A DNA stretch of 46,811 bases. Origin: Actinomyces oricola (lineage in GTDB: Bacteria; Actinomycetota; Actinomycetes; Actinomycetales; Actinomycetaceae). This document shows positions 1-8,823 of the stretch, piece by piece. The stretch's first letter is position 1. Each line of letters starts with the position of its first letter. The notes below the pieces were generated by a model. It did not search any database. It saw only the letters and a program-made list of their open reading frames with translations, and was not told where the DNA came from. Both the position numbers and the translations under genes were made by a program. The DNA lies in contig NZ_RYFV01000026.1 in the NCBI RefSeq assembly GCF_004104015.1, forward strand, positions 1 through 46,811. Direction: 5' to 3'.

Positions 1-2
1 TC

Positions 3-152
3 TGGAACACGGCCAAAGGAAGCATCGCCAACATCCAGCGCGACACCCCCGAACAAACATACGACGCGTTCCTTGACTACATCAACAGCCGCACCTTCGA
101 CTACGACTTCGAACACCTACCAACAACGCCCCCCGACAACGATCTTGTTTAA
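3..152 (+). pseudogene. C-terminal tail of a transposase-like ORF (cut by window edge)
   Basis: An open frame enters from the left edge and ends at TAA 150-152. The last 49 residues begin WNTAKGSIANIQRDTPEQTY and end in an acidic tail. The shape (a Trp-rich entry, then a short amphipathic helix ending about 50 residues later) resembles the C-terminus of IS630- or ISXO2-like DDE transposases, but I cannot assign the family. The IS3 debris just downstream makes a mobile-element origin likely. The start is outside the window. Confidence 0.4.
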
Positions 153-604
153 AGCCGGCCATAATTCCATTCTAGATGAGTGAGCCCAAGAGGGCGGGAG
201 TCCGCGGCGACACCGGGTGCCGCCGCCACCTCCCTGTTCTTCGACCATGTCATTGGCGCAATACGGTGGCCGAAGAATAATACGGCGGTCGAGCGTCAGA
301 GCCGGGGCCGGGTCGACATGGCCCCAGCATCCCCCAGCCGGACCCGGACCCGGCCCCTCACTCGGTGAAACGCGCCTCGGGCAGACGAATTGTCGCGCGT
401 CGGACTTGGTGGCGGGGCAGTTGTGCGGGTCCTGGATGAGAATCCAGGCACGGGCAGACCACCATCGATCCTGGCGGAGAAGAAGATCCGGATCGTGCTT
501 ACTGGGCCCTGCACCGACCTCGAGGCGATCGGTCAAGGATGAGGGTGTCTGGGCTCCTGGGGTTATGCCGGCCCGTCGAGATGCGTGAGCGCACGTGGCG
601 ACGC
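153..604. other. Non-coding IS debris with an IS3 OrfA-like scrap
   Basis: No convincing gene is present. At 474-506 on the plus strand the frame reads AEKKIRIVLTG, which matches the usual beginning of IS3-family OrfA (an EEKIRIVL-type helix). It then runs into unrelated residues and a stop near 540. The OrfB tail follows 100 bases later, so this looks like an IS3 element collapsed by an internal deletion. The segment 249-260 also shares a 12-base word with 23571-23582. The remaining bases show nothing I can name. Confidence 0.4.
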
Positions 605-895
605 CGTCGGGTCACGATCCACCAGTTCTCCAAGCGTTTGCGGAAGTACGGTATCCGCGCTTCAGTGGGTCGGACCGGTGTGTGTTGGGACAATGCCCGG
701 GCCGAATCGTTCAACGCCACGCTGAAGAACGAACGGATACACCGCATGGTGTACCCCACACGAGAGCACGCCATCAAGAATGTCACGTCCTGGATAGAGC
801 GGACATACAATCACAAACGGCTTCACTCAGGGCTCGGCTATCGCACCCCGAACGAAGTTGAACGCGAACTATTGAGCTGCGAAATCGCAGCATGA
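605..895 (+). pseudogene. IS3-family transposase OrfB, C-terminal remnant
   Basis: The frame carries the C-terminal end of the retroviral-type integrase core: GIRASVGRTGVCWDNARAES, then F.ATLKNE, IERTYNHKRLHSGLGYRTPNEVE and a TGA at 893-895. WDNA..ES contains the catalytic Glu of the DDE triad. The two Asp residues and the N-terminal part are missing. The open frame extends back to 539, but residues before about 605 do not resemble the family. A functional OrfB is about 280-300 aa and only about 95 remain, so it is an inactive relic. Its insertion next to the CRISPR operon marks the boundary of the accessory region. Confidence 0.8.
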
Positions 896-1008
896 CACAC
901 AAAACACACACAGTCCGAAAAACACCCAGCACTCCAGTCTCGACGACTCCCCAATTTCCTTGGCCCCGGCCAATTCTTAGTGGGGCGCTGGACGTGGAGG
1001 CAGTACAG

Positions 1009-2775
1009 TCAGCGCCCGATGTGCGGCAGGCCGTCGCCCTCGTTCTCGCTGCCGCGCCGGGCCCAGCGCCGGATCCACCAGTGGCTCACCAGACCCACCC
1101 CCAGCGACAGGCCCGCACCACCACCCATGACCACCCACCAGGGGACGGTCGACCCGAAGAAGAGCGCGTAGTCGCGCCCCACGCTCCGGGTGGGGTCCCA
1201 CCCGAACCACACCTGCAGGAAGATCGTCACCGGAAGGCCCACCACAGTTAGGGCCGCCAGGGCCGTCTCCATCATGCGCGAGGACTCCTGCCGACGTCGT
1301 TCAATAGCCTGCCGACGTCGTTCAATGACCTCCCGGCGTCGCTCAATCTCCCGGCGCTCCACCTCCACTCGGTGCTCCTCGCGGTCCAGCAGGGTCTGCA
1401 TGGCCTCCCGCAGCAGCCGCGCCTGCTCCACGACCTGTGCCACGGCGTCGTCGAGCCGACTGGCCTCCATCATCCAGGTGAGGACGTAGTCGGCCCGCTG
1501 ATGGGAGGAGACGTCCGTCCACCACTCGGAGACCATAAAGGACACCGCGTCGCTGTCGAGTGCGATTGCGGAGTCGATGAGCCTGTTGAGCCGATCCACG
1601 GGGGGAGCGCCACGGGATGCCTGCCGCAGCAGGTCCCGCAGCTCGGTGGCCGCCCGGGCAAGGTCCTGCGAGAGCGAGCGCACGCGCAGGTGGTCCAGGA
1701 CTATCAGAAGGCACACGTCCAGGTCCACCGAGCAGGCACGCAGCCTGGCCTCGTTGAGGAACTCGTCCTCCTGACGTGACAGGTAGGCGATGCTCCGCTC
1801 ACTGACCGTCATGGCCCAGCTCTGGGACAGGGCATGCGTGCGGCGCTCCTGGTCCTCGTACATCTCGCCGTTCAGCTCGACGCCGCCCTGCAGCGGGTGC
1901 TCCGTCCGCTGCCAGCCCGCAGAGGTCAGCAGGGCGGTATCCGTCCCCTTGCTGGCCCTCTCTCGCAGGCGACCCAGGTGCTCCGCGGAGACGGGAACCC
2001 CCAGGCGTGCGCTCATCTCCTGAGCCGTCTCGTGAGGCCGAGGCTCCCACCAGGAGCTGACGCTGCGCGGGACCCAGGTGATCGTCAGCAGCGGCGGTGC
2101 GACCCAGCCGGCACGGCCGGCCCTGTCAGAGCCCAGAACCACGCGATGCGGACCGCACACGTCCGAATCCGACAGGATCGTGCTGATCGCCTCCCCCACC
2201 TGCGACAGGGCGCCGTGGCGCACCACCGTGGCGTGGAGGCGCCCGTAGTCCGGGCGAGGCACGATCGCGTGCACCACGAGAACCACCGTGCACGGCCCGT
2301 CCCCCGCGCCCGAAACCCTCAGCACCTCCAGCGCGCCGATCTGGAGGACCGGCCCGCAGCCGGCCCCGGGAGCACCCGGCGTGCCGGGGTCCGGATAGTC
2401 CGCCAGCTCTAGCAGGAGAAGGGATCGCCGGTTCCCGACGTCGAGAAGACGATCAGCGACCTCAGGATGGAAGTACGCGCGCCGCCAGAAGGTCGAGGAG
2501 CGCAGCGTGTTCCCGTAGGCACTGCGTGTGCGCAGGTTGAGGGCGCCCGGCTTCCACCTGGCGAAGGTCGCCTCCCAGCCGTCGGGGACCTCCGCCCACC
2601 ACAGGGTGATCAGGCGCATCTCGTCGGGGTCGCGCAGGTGGATAAAGCCAGTGCCCTTCAAGGCAGGCGGTGAGGCGGACTCCGATGGCGGGGCGGACTC
2701 GGGTGGTGAGGCGGGTTCAGGCGGTGGAGTGGGTTCAGGCGATGAAACAGGGTCTGCCGGTGCCTCGTCAGTCAC
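1009..2775 (-). CDS. CorA-like membrane protein, putative type III CRISPR ancillary effector
   Basis: 588 aa from GTG 2775, which has AGGAG about 10 bases upstream and overlaps the preceding stop by 8 bases. The in-frame ATG at 2964 would lie inside the upstream gene and translate its repeats, so I reject it. Layout: a Pro/Ser/Glu-rich N-terminus (about 1-40), a globular region of unknown fold (about 45-330), a helical region, an Arg/Glu-rich coiled coil built from 7-residue repeats (about 465-500), then two membrane helices (about 505-527, containing [19 protein letters not shown], and about 547-570) and a basic tail. A long cytosolic helical part followed by two C-terminal helices is the CorA topology, but the loop has FGWDP rather than the GMN of Mg2+ channels. 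CorA-like proteins are known ancillary effectors of some type III CRISPR systems. As the last gene of this operon it is a candidate membrane effector. The homology is read from pattern only, and another coiled-coil membrane protein remains possible. Confidence 0.6.
   Translation of the reverse strand: MTDEAPADPVSSPEPTPPPEPASPPESAPPSESASPPALKGTGFIHLRDPDEMRLITLWWAEVPDGWEATFARWKPGALNLRTRSAYGNTLRSSTFWRRAYFHPEVADRLLDVGNRRSLLLLELADYPDPGTPGAPGAGCGPVLQIGALEVLRVSGAGDGPCTVVLVVHAIVPRPDYGRLHATVVRHGALSQVGEAISTILSDSDVCGPHRVVLGSDRAGRAGWVAPPLLTITWVPRSVSSWWEPRPHETAQEMSARLGVPVSAEHLGRLRERASKGTDTALLTSAGWQRTEHPLQGGVELNGEMYEDQERRTHALSQSWAMTVSERSIAYLSRQEDEFLNEARLRACSVDLDVCLLIVLDHLRVRSLSQDLARAATELRDLLRQASRGAPPVDRLNRLIDSAIALDSDAVSFMVSEWWTDVSSHQRADYVLTWMMEASRLDDAVAQVVEQARLLREAMQTLLDREEHRVEVERREIERRREVIERRRQAIERRRQESSRMMETALAALTVVGLPVTIFLQVWFGWDPTRSVGRDYALFFGSTVPWWVVMGGGAGLSLGVGLVSHWWIRRWARRGSENEGDGLPHIGR
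1291..1350 (-). repeat. 21-bp tandem repeats encoding the coiled coil
   Basis: Units begin at 1291, 1312 and 1333 (each starting CCGACGTCG or CCGGCGTCG), with a decayed fourth from 1351. The 21-base period gives exact seven-residue repeats of the form ERRR(E/Q)(V/A)I in the CorA-like protein, just before its first membrane helix. Unit-number changes would lengthen or shorten the coiled coil without a frameshift. Confidence 0.85.
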
Positions 2776-3292
2776 GGACGTCCCATTCTCCTCGCCCGAC
2801 GCCGTCGACAGGCCTCTCGTCCTGTCCGACGCCGTCGACGGGCCTCTCGTCCTGTCCGACGCCGTCGGTGGGCCTCCCCTCCTGCCCCGCGTCGGTCGTG
2901 GGCCGACTCCCGGCGCAGGCCAGGCGTCGGGCGCCGACGACCTGCCCGGCGTCGTCGCGCACAAGGTCGTCCGGCCACACGAGGTCGGCCCGCTCGGGGT
3001 AGCGCTGCGCCACGACGCGGCTGGTCACATACAGGGTCCCTTCCCGTGGCGCTGGCAGGGGCGGGTCGATCCCGAGCAGCTGGTCACCGACGACCAGCGG
3101 CACCTCGTGCACCTGCTGCGGATCCTCAGGGTCCTTCAGGCGCAGTGAGCGGAGCTCGCCGTCCCCCAGGAGCAGGCGTGGCACACGGCCGGCGGCCGGG
3201 ACGCGCAGGCACTGGCCCTGAGCATACTGGAGGACCACCTCATGGGGCGTGAGGTTGACGAGGGTGAGGGGCTGGTCCTCTGATGGGGTCAT
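2768..3292 (-). CDS. Small LTPH-motif protein of unknown function in the CRISPR operon
   Basis: 174 aa from ATG 3292, which overlaps the stop of the upstream gene as ATGA. An upstream in-frame start at 3469 would overlap that gene far too deeply. The N-terminus reads [14 protein letters not shown], followed by a beta-rich stretch and the segment [40 protein letters not shown]. From memory, proteins with an N-terminal NLTPH motif and this YVxSxxVA...RxDL...RDxxGxxVG pattern occur widely in actinobacteria and phages as uncharacterised proteins. I know no activity for them. The C-terminus is a tail of [10 protein letters not shown] decapeptide repeats. Its place between a CARF/HEPN-like gene and a membrane gene suggests an ancillary role in the immune response, which is inference only. 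Confidence 0.7.
   Translation of the reverse strand: MTPSEDQPLTLVNLTPHEVVLQYAQGQCLRVPAAGRVPRLLLGDGELRSLRLKDPEDPQQVHEVPLVVGDQLLGIDPPLPAPREGTLYVTSRVVAQRYPERADLVWPDDLVRDDAGQVVGARRLACAGSRPTTDAGQEGRPTDGVGQDERPVDGVGQDERPVDGVGRGEWDVRD
2797..2886 (-). repeat. Three 30-bp tandem repeats in the tail of the LTPH gene
   Basis: Period 30, with unit starts near 2797, 2827 and 2857. The first two copies are almost identical and the third is diverged. In the LTPH gene each unit encodes the decapeptide [10 protein letters not shown]. The array ends just upstream of the GTG start and ribosome-binding site of the CorA-like gene. It has no spacers and is not a CRISPR array. Confidence 0.85.
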
Positions 3293-5790
3293 GGGTAGAT
3301 CTTTCTCTGGGTCTGTGCGGCTCCGGATTGGAGGGTGTTGATCTCGCCTCTGAGCCCGGTCAGCCGGTCGTGCCAGTCGGAGTGGGCAATATCCGGGTGG
3401 GCACTGTGCACTGTCTCCACGGTCCGCAGGACCAGCTGTGGATACGTGGTTGCCTCGTCTAGGTGGCACTTTCTCAGGACGGAGCGCGTTGCGTCCGCGA
3501 GCCCGCTCGCGCCGTGGTTGACCGGGGTCTCGTTGCGGATCGCGTAGACGAGCCTCAGCAGGTCTGCAGCCTCTAGGTCGGCGACGGCGACGCCGCCGGC
3601 CACGTCCTTGATGCTCCCCCTCATGGCCATGATCGTGGCTGCGGTGACCGTGACCCCTTGCTGCTTCTGGGCGTCGGAGGGCCGCGCGGGTCGGACGAGC
3701 TCACCGGCGATGGTCGCCAGTCGAACCTCGGCGTCGGGAGGCACTCCGTCGTGGATCGCGGCCGCGATCGCCTCAAGAACGGACAGGACCACAGGGGCGT
3801 CCTGATCGAGGTTGAGGGAGTTGACAATGTCCACCAGTTCGTCGGCCAGGCTACTGGCGCGGGCGGCCAGGGCCTTCATCTCCGGGCCGCCCAGGTTCAG
3901 CAGGCGCTCGACCGTCAGCAGGTCCAGGTGGTCCAGGCAGTGGGAGGCCGCCTCCAGAAGGGCGTCCCGCACGTCCCGGTCAAGGCCGAACTGGTGGAAC
4001 TGAAAGTGCTCCGCCCCGGTGGGGAAGTCCTTGACCGAGGACAGGAGGAACACGGGCACCCCGTGCCCGGCGCCGTAGGCCTGGGCGGCCTGGAGCAGGG
4101 CGATGACTGCGCCCTTCTGCCCAGTCGTCCCGACGGTAATCGCTCGAAGGCGCGGGTTCCTGCTCTCAAGCCAGCCGAGCGCGTCGTCTCGCAGCGCCGT
4201 CATAGTGCGCTGGATATCGTTGGAGCCAACACCCGACTCCGTCATGGAGGTGCTGTATCCGCACGTCTCGGCGTCGCCCAGGTCCCAGTCGCTGCTTCGT
4301 GAGGGCCAGTCCTGGGTCCCATCACCTCCGTGCCGAAGACCCTGACAGAGCGAGCGTGCCGCATTATGCGTATCCGGCGAGTACGCGGTCAGGACACTCA
4401 GCCTCAGTGGTCCACTGGCGCTGCAGGCCTCACGCAGCTCGTCTGCGGGAGGCTGCGCGAGAAGGTTGACCGCCAAGGGAGCGCGGGGCTTTGAAGGGTT
4501 GGAGCTACCCGGCCGCGAACGGTTCCCATCCAGGCCCTGCGCAATCAAGAGGCAGACATCCGGTCCGGGCCAGGAGAGCCAGTCCGGAATCCGGCAGCCG
4601 AGCGCCTCCTGCACCTGATCATGAAGCTCCCGCGGACCGCCGGCACCACGACCCGAGGCGAGCCTGTGGGTGGCCTGTACTCCCGGGTCCTTAAGGTGCG
4701 CGTGGCGAATCAACCAGTCCTCAGGAGCAGGGCGAGGCTCATCCAGCTTCTTAGCCTTCTCCAGGACCCTCCCGAGCTGATTCTTGCCGTTCTTGGTCAG
4801 GTCCTTGTGGTCGGGCGTGGTCCTGTGGAGGTCCAGGTAGTTCGCGACGAGCCACATTCTTAAGGTCATGCCCGCGGCGAGGTCGCCGCGGCTCACGTCG
4901 GCGGCGAGCAGCGTGGAGACGTCGGCGACGGATGCGGCTCGGTGTTGCGGGTCCTCACCCAGTGCCCGACGAATCGCGGCGGCAGCGTTGCGCACTACGC
5001 AGTCAACCGGCTCGTTCCTGGCGTCCTTGACGGCCTCCAGGACAGTGGGCAGTCCCAGGCCCATGAGCCATCCGCTGATCGGGTCGCCCTCCAGGGACAT
5101 ATCGAGAACGGGCGGGACCGGGTGGGCCCGGCGGGGGTCGGGCGAGGCCGGTGAGCCGGAGGCCTGTGAGTCCGACGCCGGTGCACGGTCGATGAGGATG
5201 ACGGACCAGCTGTCGGGGTGGGTCGTCGCGGCGACCGCTGCTACGGTCACGGTCACACTCGTCGCCCCGCCGCCCAGCGGAACGACGACGTGGCCGGTGT
5301 GCTCCCCGATCACGCCGTCAAGCTGCGCATAGTTCGACTCCTCCAGGAGGTCGGGCAGAACGCACGCGTCGTGGACTGTCACCGTGACACCGCTGACACC
5401 GCTGTGCGCCCGGCTTTGCAGGGCGAGCCTCAGTGCACGAGTCAGTGCCTCAGCCAGGTCCGCGGTTGGCGTGCTTCCCTTCTCGACGCCGACGATGACG
5501 ACCTCAATACCCTCAGACTCCTTCTTCCCGCCCCTTCCCTGAGCCGCTGCCATGTGGTGCTCCACGGCTGCGAGCTCGCGGGCAAGCGGCGCCCGGAGAC
5601 CAGCAGTGGCCTGGCAACCGTCCGGCACAGGAGTCGTGTACGCCAGGTCGAGGATCAGGCGGTGCGCAGCCTCCGGATCGTCGCCGGCCGTCAACTCGCC
5701 GCAGCGTGCGCGGGCGGCATCCGCCACCGCGTCCGCCTTCTGCGTAAAACCCAGGTCGGCGTTACCGGCAACGTGCACAAGAAGTGTCAT
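3289..5790 (-). CDS. Putative CARF-domain effector with a C-terminal HEPN-like motif (Csm6/Csx1-like)
   Basis: 833 aa, with ATG 5790 overlapping the cas7-insertion stop as ATGA. The N-terminal 205 residues look like a CARF Rossmann domain: strand LLVHVAGN at the start, [16 protein letters not shown] near 97-112, and a glycine-rich PLGGGATS loop at 171-178 followed by a helix and the strand WSVILID. A second, similar segment occurs near 490-580: strand [13 protein letters not shown], then [10 protein letters not shown] at 551-560, a helix and VPVFLLSS. The C-terminal third is helical and holds [10 protein letters not shown], an R-X6-H motif (Arg752, His759) of the HEPN RNase type. CARF-HEPN proteins are RNases switched on by cyclic oligoadenylate made by Cas10. 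The arrangement fits such an effector, but it is longer than usual Csm6/Csx1 proteins and may carry two sensor modules. The domain calls rest on motifs alone. Confidence 0.6.
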   Translation of the reverse strand: MTLLVHVAGNADLGFTQKADAVADAARARCGELTAGDDPEAAHRLILDLAYTTPVPDGCQATAGLRAPLARELAAVEHHMAAAQGRGGKKESEGIEVVIVGVEKGSTPTADLAEALTRALRLALQSRAHSGVSGVTVTVHDACVLPDLLEESNYAQLDGVIGEHTGHVVVPLGGGATSVTVTVAAVAATTHPDSWSVILIDRAPASDSQASGSPASPDPRRAHPVPPVLDMSLEGDPISGWLMGLGLPTVLEAVKDARNEPVDCVVRNAAAAIRRALGEDPQHRAASVADVSTLLAADVSRGDLAAGMTLRMWLVANYLDLHRTTPDHKDLTKNGKNQLGRVLEKAKKLDEPRPAPEDWLIRHAHLKDPGVQATHRLASGRGAGGPRELHDQVQEALGCRIPDWLSWPGPDVCLLIAQGLDGNRSRPGSSNPSKPRAPLAVNLLAQPPADELREACSASGPLRLSVLTAYSPDTHNAARSLCQGLRHGGDGTQDWPSRSSDWDLGDAETCGYSTSMTESGVGSNDIQRTMTALRDDALGWLESRNPRLRAITVGTTGQKGAVIALLQAAQAYGAGHGVPVFLLSSVKDFPTGAEHFQFHQFGLDRDVRDALLEAASHCLDHLDLLTVERLLNLGGPEMKALAARASSLADELVDIVNSLNLDQDAPVVLSVLEAIAAAIHDGVPPDAEVRLATIAGELVRPARPSDAQKQQGVTVTAATIMAMRGSIKDVAGGVAVADLEAADLLRLVYAIRNETPVNHGASGLADATRSVLRKCHLDEATTYPQLVLRTVETVHSAHPDIAHSDWHDRLTGLRGEINTLQSGAAQTQRKIYP

Positions 5791-8252
5791 GACATATCTT
5801 CCAGCCCCGGAAGATCATATTTTGGATCAAGCTGGACAGGGTTCCCCCCGTGTCCACCTTCTCTCCTGCCGCTCCAGACATCCACTCGATTTTTTTCGCG
5901 ATTCTTGAACCACGTGATGATTGGCGATATCTCGTTACCCCCAACCCTTCTGAACTCGTCAGGATAGGACACGTTGTCATCAGGGCCCCCGCGACGCCTC
6001 TGAAAATCGTCCCACCCGTAGCATGACCGCCTGAAGAGGCGAACCGCCTCGTTCTCCTCGAACCCGTCAGGAAGCCAGTCGAACAGATTGTCCGCGCGAT
6101 TCCGCCCCTCCTCCCCCTCCAAGGTCAGTGGGCGCTCTCCCAGCGGAAGACCAAGACACCTCGTGAGCTTCCGGTACCTCTGAGCGATTCCATCTCCACG
6201 AGCGTAGACGATCGACACGGCCCTGACCTCAATGGCGCCCATTCCCCATGGCTTCCCGTAGCCTATTCTGTGCAGCCCCATGGCGCCCGACGCTTTTTCG
6301 GCCGCCGATCTTGGTGCGAGCCTCTCCGGGGTCAGCAGCCACAGGAGAACGCACAGCTCTCCGATAGCCAATCCTTCGTATTGGATGGTCGTGCGAAATC
6401 TAGCCCCTGGCGCAAGGTACGACCCTACACGCGGCTGACTGTCATTAACGTCAATGTTCGCGCCATCAAGGGAGACGCCCCTTGACAGTGCCTGATCACC
6501 CAGTCTCACGCGGTGCACGGGGTACACCTTGCGGATGAGCCGTTGTCCTGCACCGTACGCCTGCCCTCGTGTCAGGGCCTCATAGTTTCCTGTGGTCCCT
6601 TGTTGCAGACGAATATATGGGGTGCCCGTGGACGGCTTTGGGCCCCCGACGAGAGGAAGCGCCCATAGACCCTTCTGCAACGGGTCGCGGGCACCGTCAG
6701 GGCGGTCGGTAACTGGTTCGACACGAGAGATCCGAATCCGTCCCCTGGCAGCCGGCTGACTGCTGTCATCGTCGCGCGCAGGAGCAACATACCCCCACAT
6801 CCGCTCAGCCGGAGACATCGTGGCGCCGTCTCCCGCAGGCTTCACCTGAGCGTCCTCAGCGAGGCTGCCCGGGGAGACCCGGCTTGCCCGTCGCCCCACC
6901 TGAGCCGGGTGGAGGCCGGTCACTCGACCCTTCTCAATGGATGCGAACAACGGAATGCCCAGGCCGTCGATTCCGGAGCCGGCCCACTTCTCCAGTAGGT
7001 CCAGGATGTCGCTTCTGACAATTGTCACGTCGTGAAGGTCTGGTCGGGGCATGTCGCCCCAGAGCGAGTCGATCAGCTCCTCAACCAACCGATTGTTGGG
7101 GCTCAGGCTCGTACGGCCCTGCGCAGCCATCCGGTCTCCGTCGGTCGCGTGTGATCTGTGCTCGCGCAGAGCGAGGGCCCTCACGTTCGAGAGGTAGTCG
7201 AACAGGACCTCCACAAGCGAGTCAATCGCGGGACAGGAACCCGCCTGCTCCTCAAGAGCTATGTCGATCTCCTGACCCGGGCGATTGAAGAACACGAACT
7301 CGTTGTATTTTGTTTCGACCAGCGAGGAGGCGTGAGAAGTCGCGACGCGCACCACGTAACCGGTGAACGTCTTCAAGTCGTCATCATTGTCGTTTGTCTT
7401 GCTGTCGGCGACATGGAGCACGCCACCCGCGCTATCGAAGATGCGCCTCACAACATACCGGTAGTGATCCCTGTAGAAACCCTCTCTCCGCGCCTCAAAG
7501 GTCACCCTCCTCCCGTGAGGAAGACGCTTCCGATATGTCTCGAGCCTCTTGCTCGCCGCATGAGGGTCTCCCTCGGAGTCCTCTTCTTTTGCTGCCCCGG
7601 TGTACACGCAGGCGCCGCCATCATTCAGGAACCTGACTGCGGACCCGAGATCGTCAGGAAAGACGGCCGCGCATGCGACCTTAGGAGGATTCCTCCATCC
7701 ATCGTTTCCGAGCCCAACCCGGGGACGGTCATTGTCTCCGAGCATGACTCGCACATGCCACTTCCGCCGCTTACCCTCGCCGTTCCCGCCCTCATCCTCG
7801 TCGAGCCTCAGGAAGACCGGATAGAGGCCTGTCGCCTCCTCGGCAGTCCGGCGGCTGGTCACGACATGGCTGTGATCACCAAAAACCCGGAGACGAGACA
7901 TGGTGACGGCCTCGTACGCCGAGGAGAGCATGCCCTTGAGCGAGGATACTGGGATCGTGGCATCCTCCCAGCTCTGCGCCCCTTGAGGATCACCAGACAG
8001 GGAAGGGACAACCAGCAGGCCCTTGCGTGGTTCCTCCTGAATCTGATGCGCGGGCAGTGTAGGGCTCTTGACGGTGATCTCCACCTCGATCTCCCCGGAC
8101 TGGCTGTAGGTGGTGAAACGGTCGTGCCCCCGCATCCTCCCGTCCCCATAGAACCCGCGAGCCTTCCTGTCCTCCTCCGCCTCGGAGGCCGCTCGCGGAT
8201 CACGCTCCGCCGGCAGACCGTTGTACGCGTGGTGCCAGGTCATCTCAGGCAT
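5787..8252 (-). CDS. TIGR03986-type CRISPR RAMP protein (Cas7 with large insertion)
   Basis: 821 aa from ATG 8252, preceded by GGAAGG and one base after the csx19-like stop. An in-frame ATG at 8318 overlaps that gene by 65 bases and is less likely. RAMP signatures are TIPVSSLKGMLSSAYEAVT near residue 100, the block LSPAERMWGYV-like with ARGRIRIS in the middle, PLVGGPKPSTGTPYIRLQ, and a glycine-rich loop MGLHRIGYGKPWGMGAIEV near the C-terminus. These are hallmarks of the TIGR03986 family, a backbone Cas7-like subunit typical of type III-D loci, where it carries a long insertion between its RAMP halves. It is expected to bind the crRNA spacer near the 3' end of the complex. It contributes to a cytosolic ribonucleoprotein with the four genes upstream. 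Confidence 0.85.
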   Translation of the reverse strand: MPEMTWHHAYNGLPAERDPRAASEAEEDRKARGFYGDGRMRGHDRFTTYSQSGEIEVEITVKSPTLPAHQIQEEPRKGLLVVPSLSGDPQGAQSWEDATIPVSSLKGMLSSAYEAVTMSRLRVFGDHSHVVTSRRTAEEATGLYPVFLRLDEDEGGNGEGKRRKWHVRVMLGDNDRPRVGLGNDGWRNPPKVACAAVFPDDLGSAVRFLNDGGACVYTGAAKEEDSEGDPHAASKRLETYRKRLPHGRRVTFEARREGFYRDHYRYVVRRIFDSAGGVLHVADSKTNDNDDDLKTFTGYVVRVATSHASSLVETKYNEFVFFNRPGQEIDIALEEQAGSCPAIDSLVEVLFDYLSNVRALALREHRSHATDGDRMAAQGRTSLSPNNRLVEELIDSLWGDMPRPDLHDVTIVRSDILDLLEKWAGSGIDGLGIPLFASIEKGRVTGLHPAQVGRRASRVSPGSLAEDAQVKPAGDGATMSPAERMWGYVAPARDDDSSQPAARGRIRISRVEPVTDRPDGARDPLQKGLWALPLVGGPKPSTGTPYIRLQQGTTGNYEALTRGQAYGAGQRLIRKVYPVHRVRLGDQALSRGVSLDGANIDVNDSQPRVGSYLAPGARFRTTIQYEGLAIGELCVLLWLLTPERLAPRSAAEKASGAMGLHRIGYGKPWGMGAIEVRAVSIVYARGDGIAQRYRKLTRCLGLPLGERPLTLEGEEGRNRADNLFDWLPDGFEENEAVRLFRRSCYGWDDFQRRRGGPDDNVSYPDEFRRVGGNEISPIITWFKNREKNRVDVWSGRREGGHGGNPVQLDPKYDLPGLEDMS

Positions 8253-8253
8253 C

Positions 8254-8823
8254 TCAGCCCCACCTTCCTGTGAAGAGCTCGTCGGCGAAGACGGTGTTGC
8301 CGAAGCGCGGTTCCTCAATGAAGACCTCGAGGCTGGTCATGCGCTGGGCCGGTCCCTTGCGCCCGGCGCCCTGGTGCTGGAGGTAGGAGTTCGTGCGCCA
8401 CCAGCAAGGCTCACCGGGCGCTTGTGGCCCACCGTCCACATACAGGCGGATCTGGGCGCTGCCCGATCCGTTGAGCCAGCGGACCTCATGCGCCGCGACG
8501 CCGTCGTCCCCCGTGGTATCCCCGCCCCCGGCGCCGGACAGCGGCCGCCACAACCGCAGCTCGTAGACCGTGCCCACCTCGATCGAGGAGCCACCGGACT
8601 CGGTCAGCGTCTCGGCGTCGGCCCGGCTCACCACCTTCGAGCCGCGCGTCGTCTCCGCCAGTCCCGTCCAGTCCCCGCCCGGCAGGGCCTCCAGGACCCC
8701 CTTCAAGGTGGCGTCCCCGTCCGTCTGACAGGTCCAGGTCCCCTCGCTCAGGGCCGGCAGGTCCTTGCCCAGGTCACGGGCGACCTCCTGCCCGGTCCTC
8801 GGCTCCCTCGCCTGGGCGCTCAT
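8254..8823 (-). CDS. csx19: Csx19-like type III-D CRISPR protein
   Basis: 189 aa, with ATG 8823 overlapping the Cas7-2x stop as ATGA. There is no RAMP glycine loop and no nuclease motif. The middle reads VGTVYELRLWRPLSG, then HEVRWLNGSGSAQIRLY and WWRTNSYLQHQ. This alternation of a beta hairpin carrying an E(V)RW segment resembles Csx19, the small accessory subunit of III-D complexes. The position between the double Cas7 and the TIGR03986 protein is the usual csx19 location, and that carries much of the assignment. Residue-level similarity is weak by eye. An unrecognised Cas11-type small subunit is the main alternative. Confidence 0.6.
   Translation of the reverse strand: MSAQAREPRTGQEVARDLGKDLPALSEGTWTCQTDGDATLKGVLEALPGGDWTGLAETTRGSKVVSRADAETLTESGGSSIEVGTVYELRLWRPLSGAGGGDTTGDDGVAAHEVRWLNGSGSAQIRLYVDGGPQAPGEPCWWRTNSYLQHQGAGRKGPAQRMTSLEVFIEEPRFGNTVFADELFTGRWG

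Noticed and set aside
2797-2886. CRISPR array
   Set aside because: Contiguous 30-bp in-frame coding repeats without spacers.
2776-2964. 63-residue N-terminal extension of the CorA-like protein
   Set aside because: It lies inside the LTPH gene and translates its repeats in another frame; GTG 2775 has a strong ribosome site.
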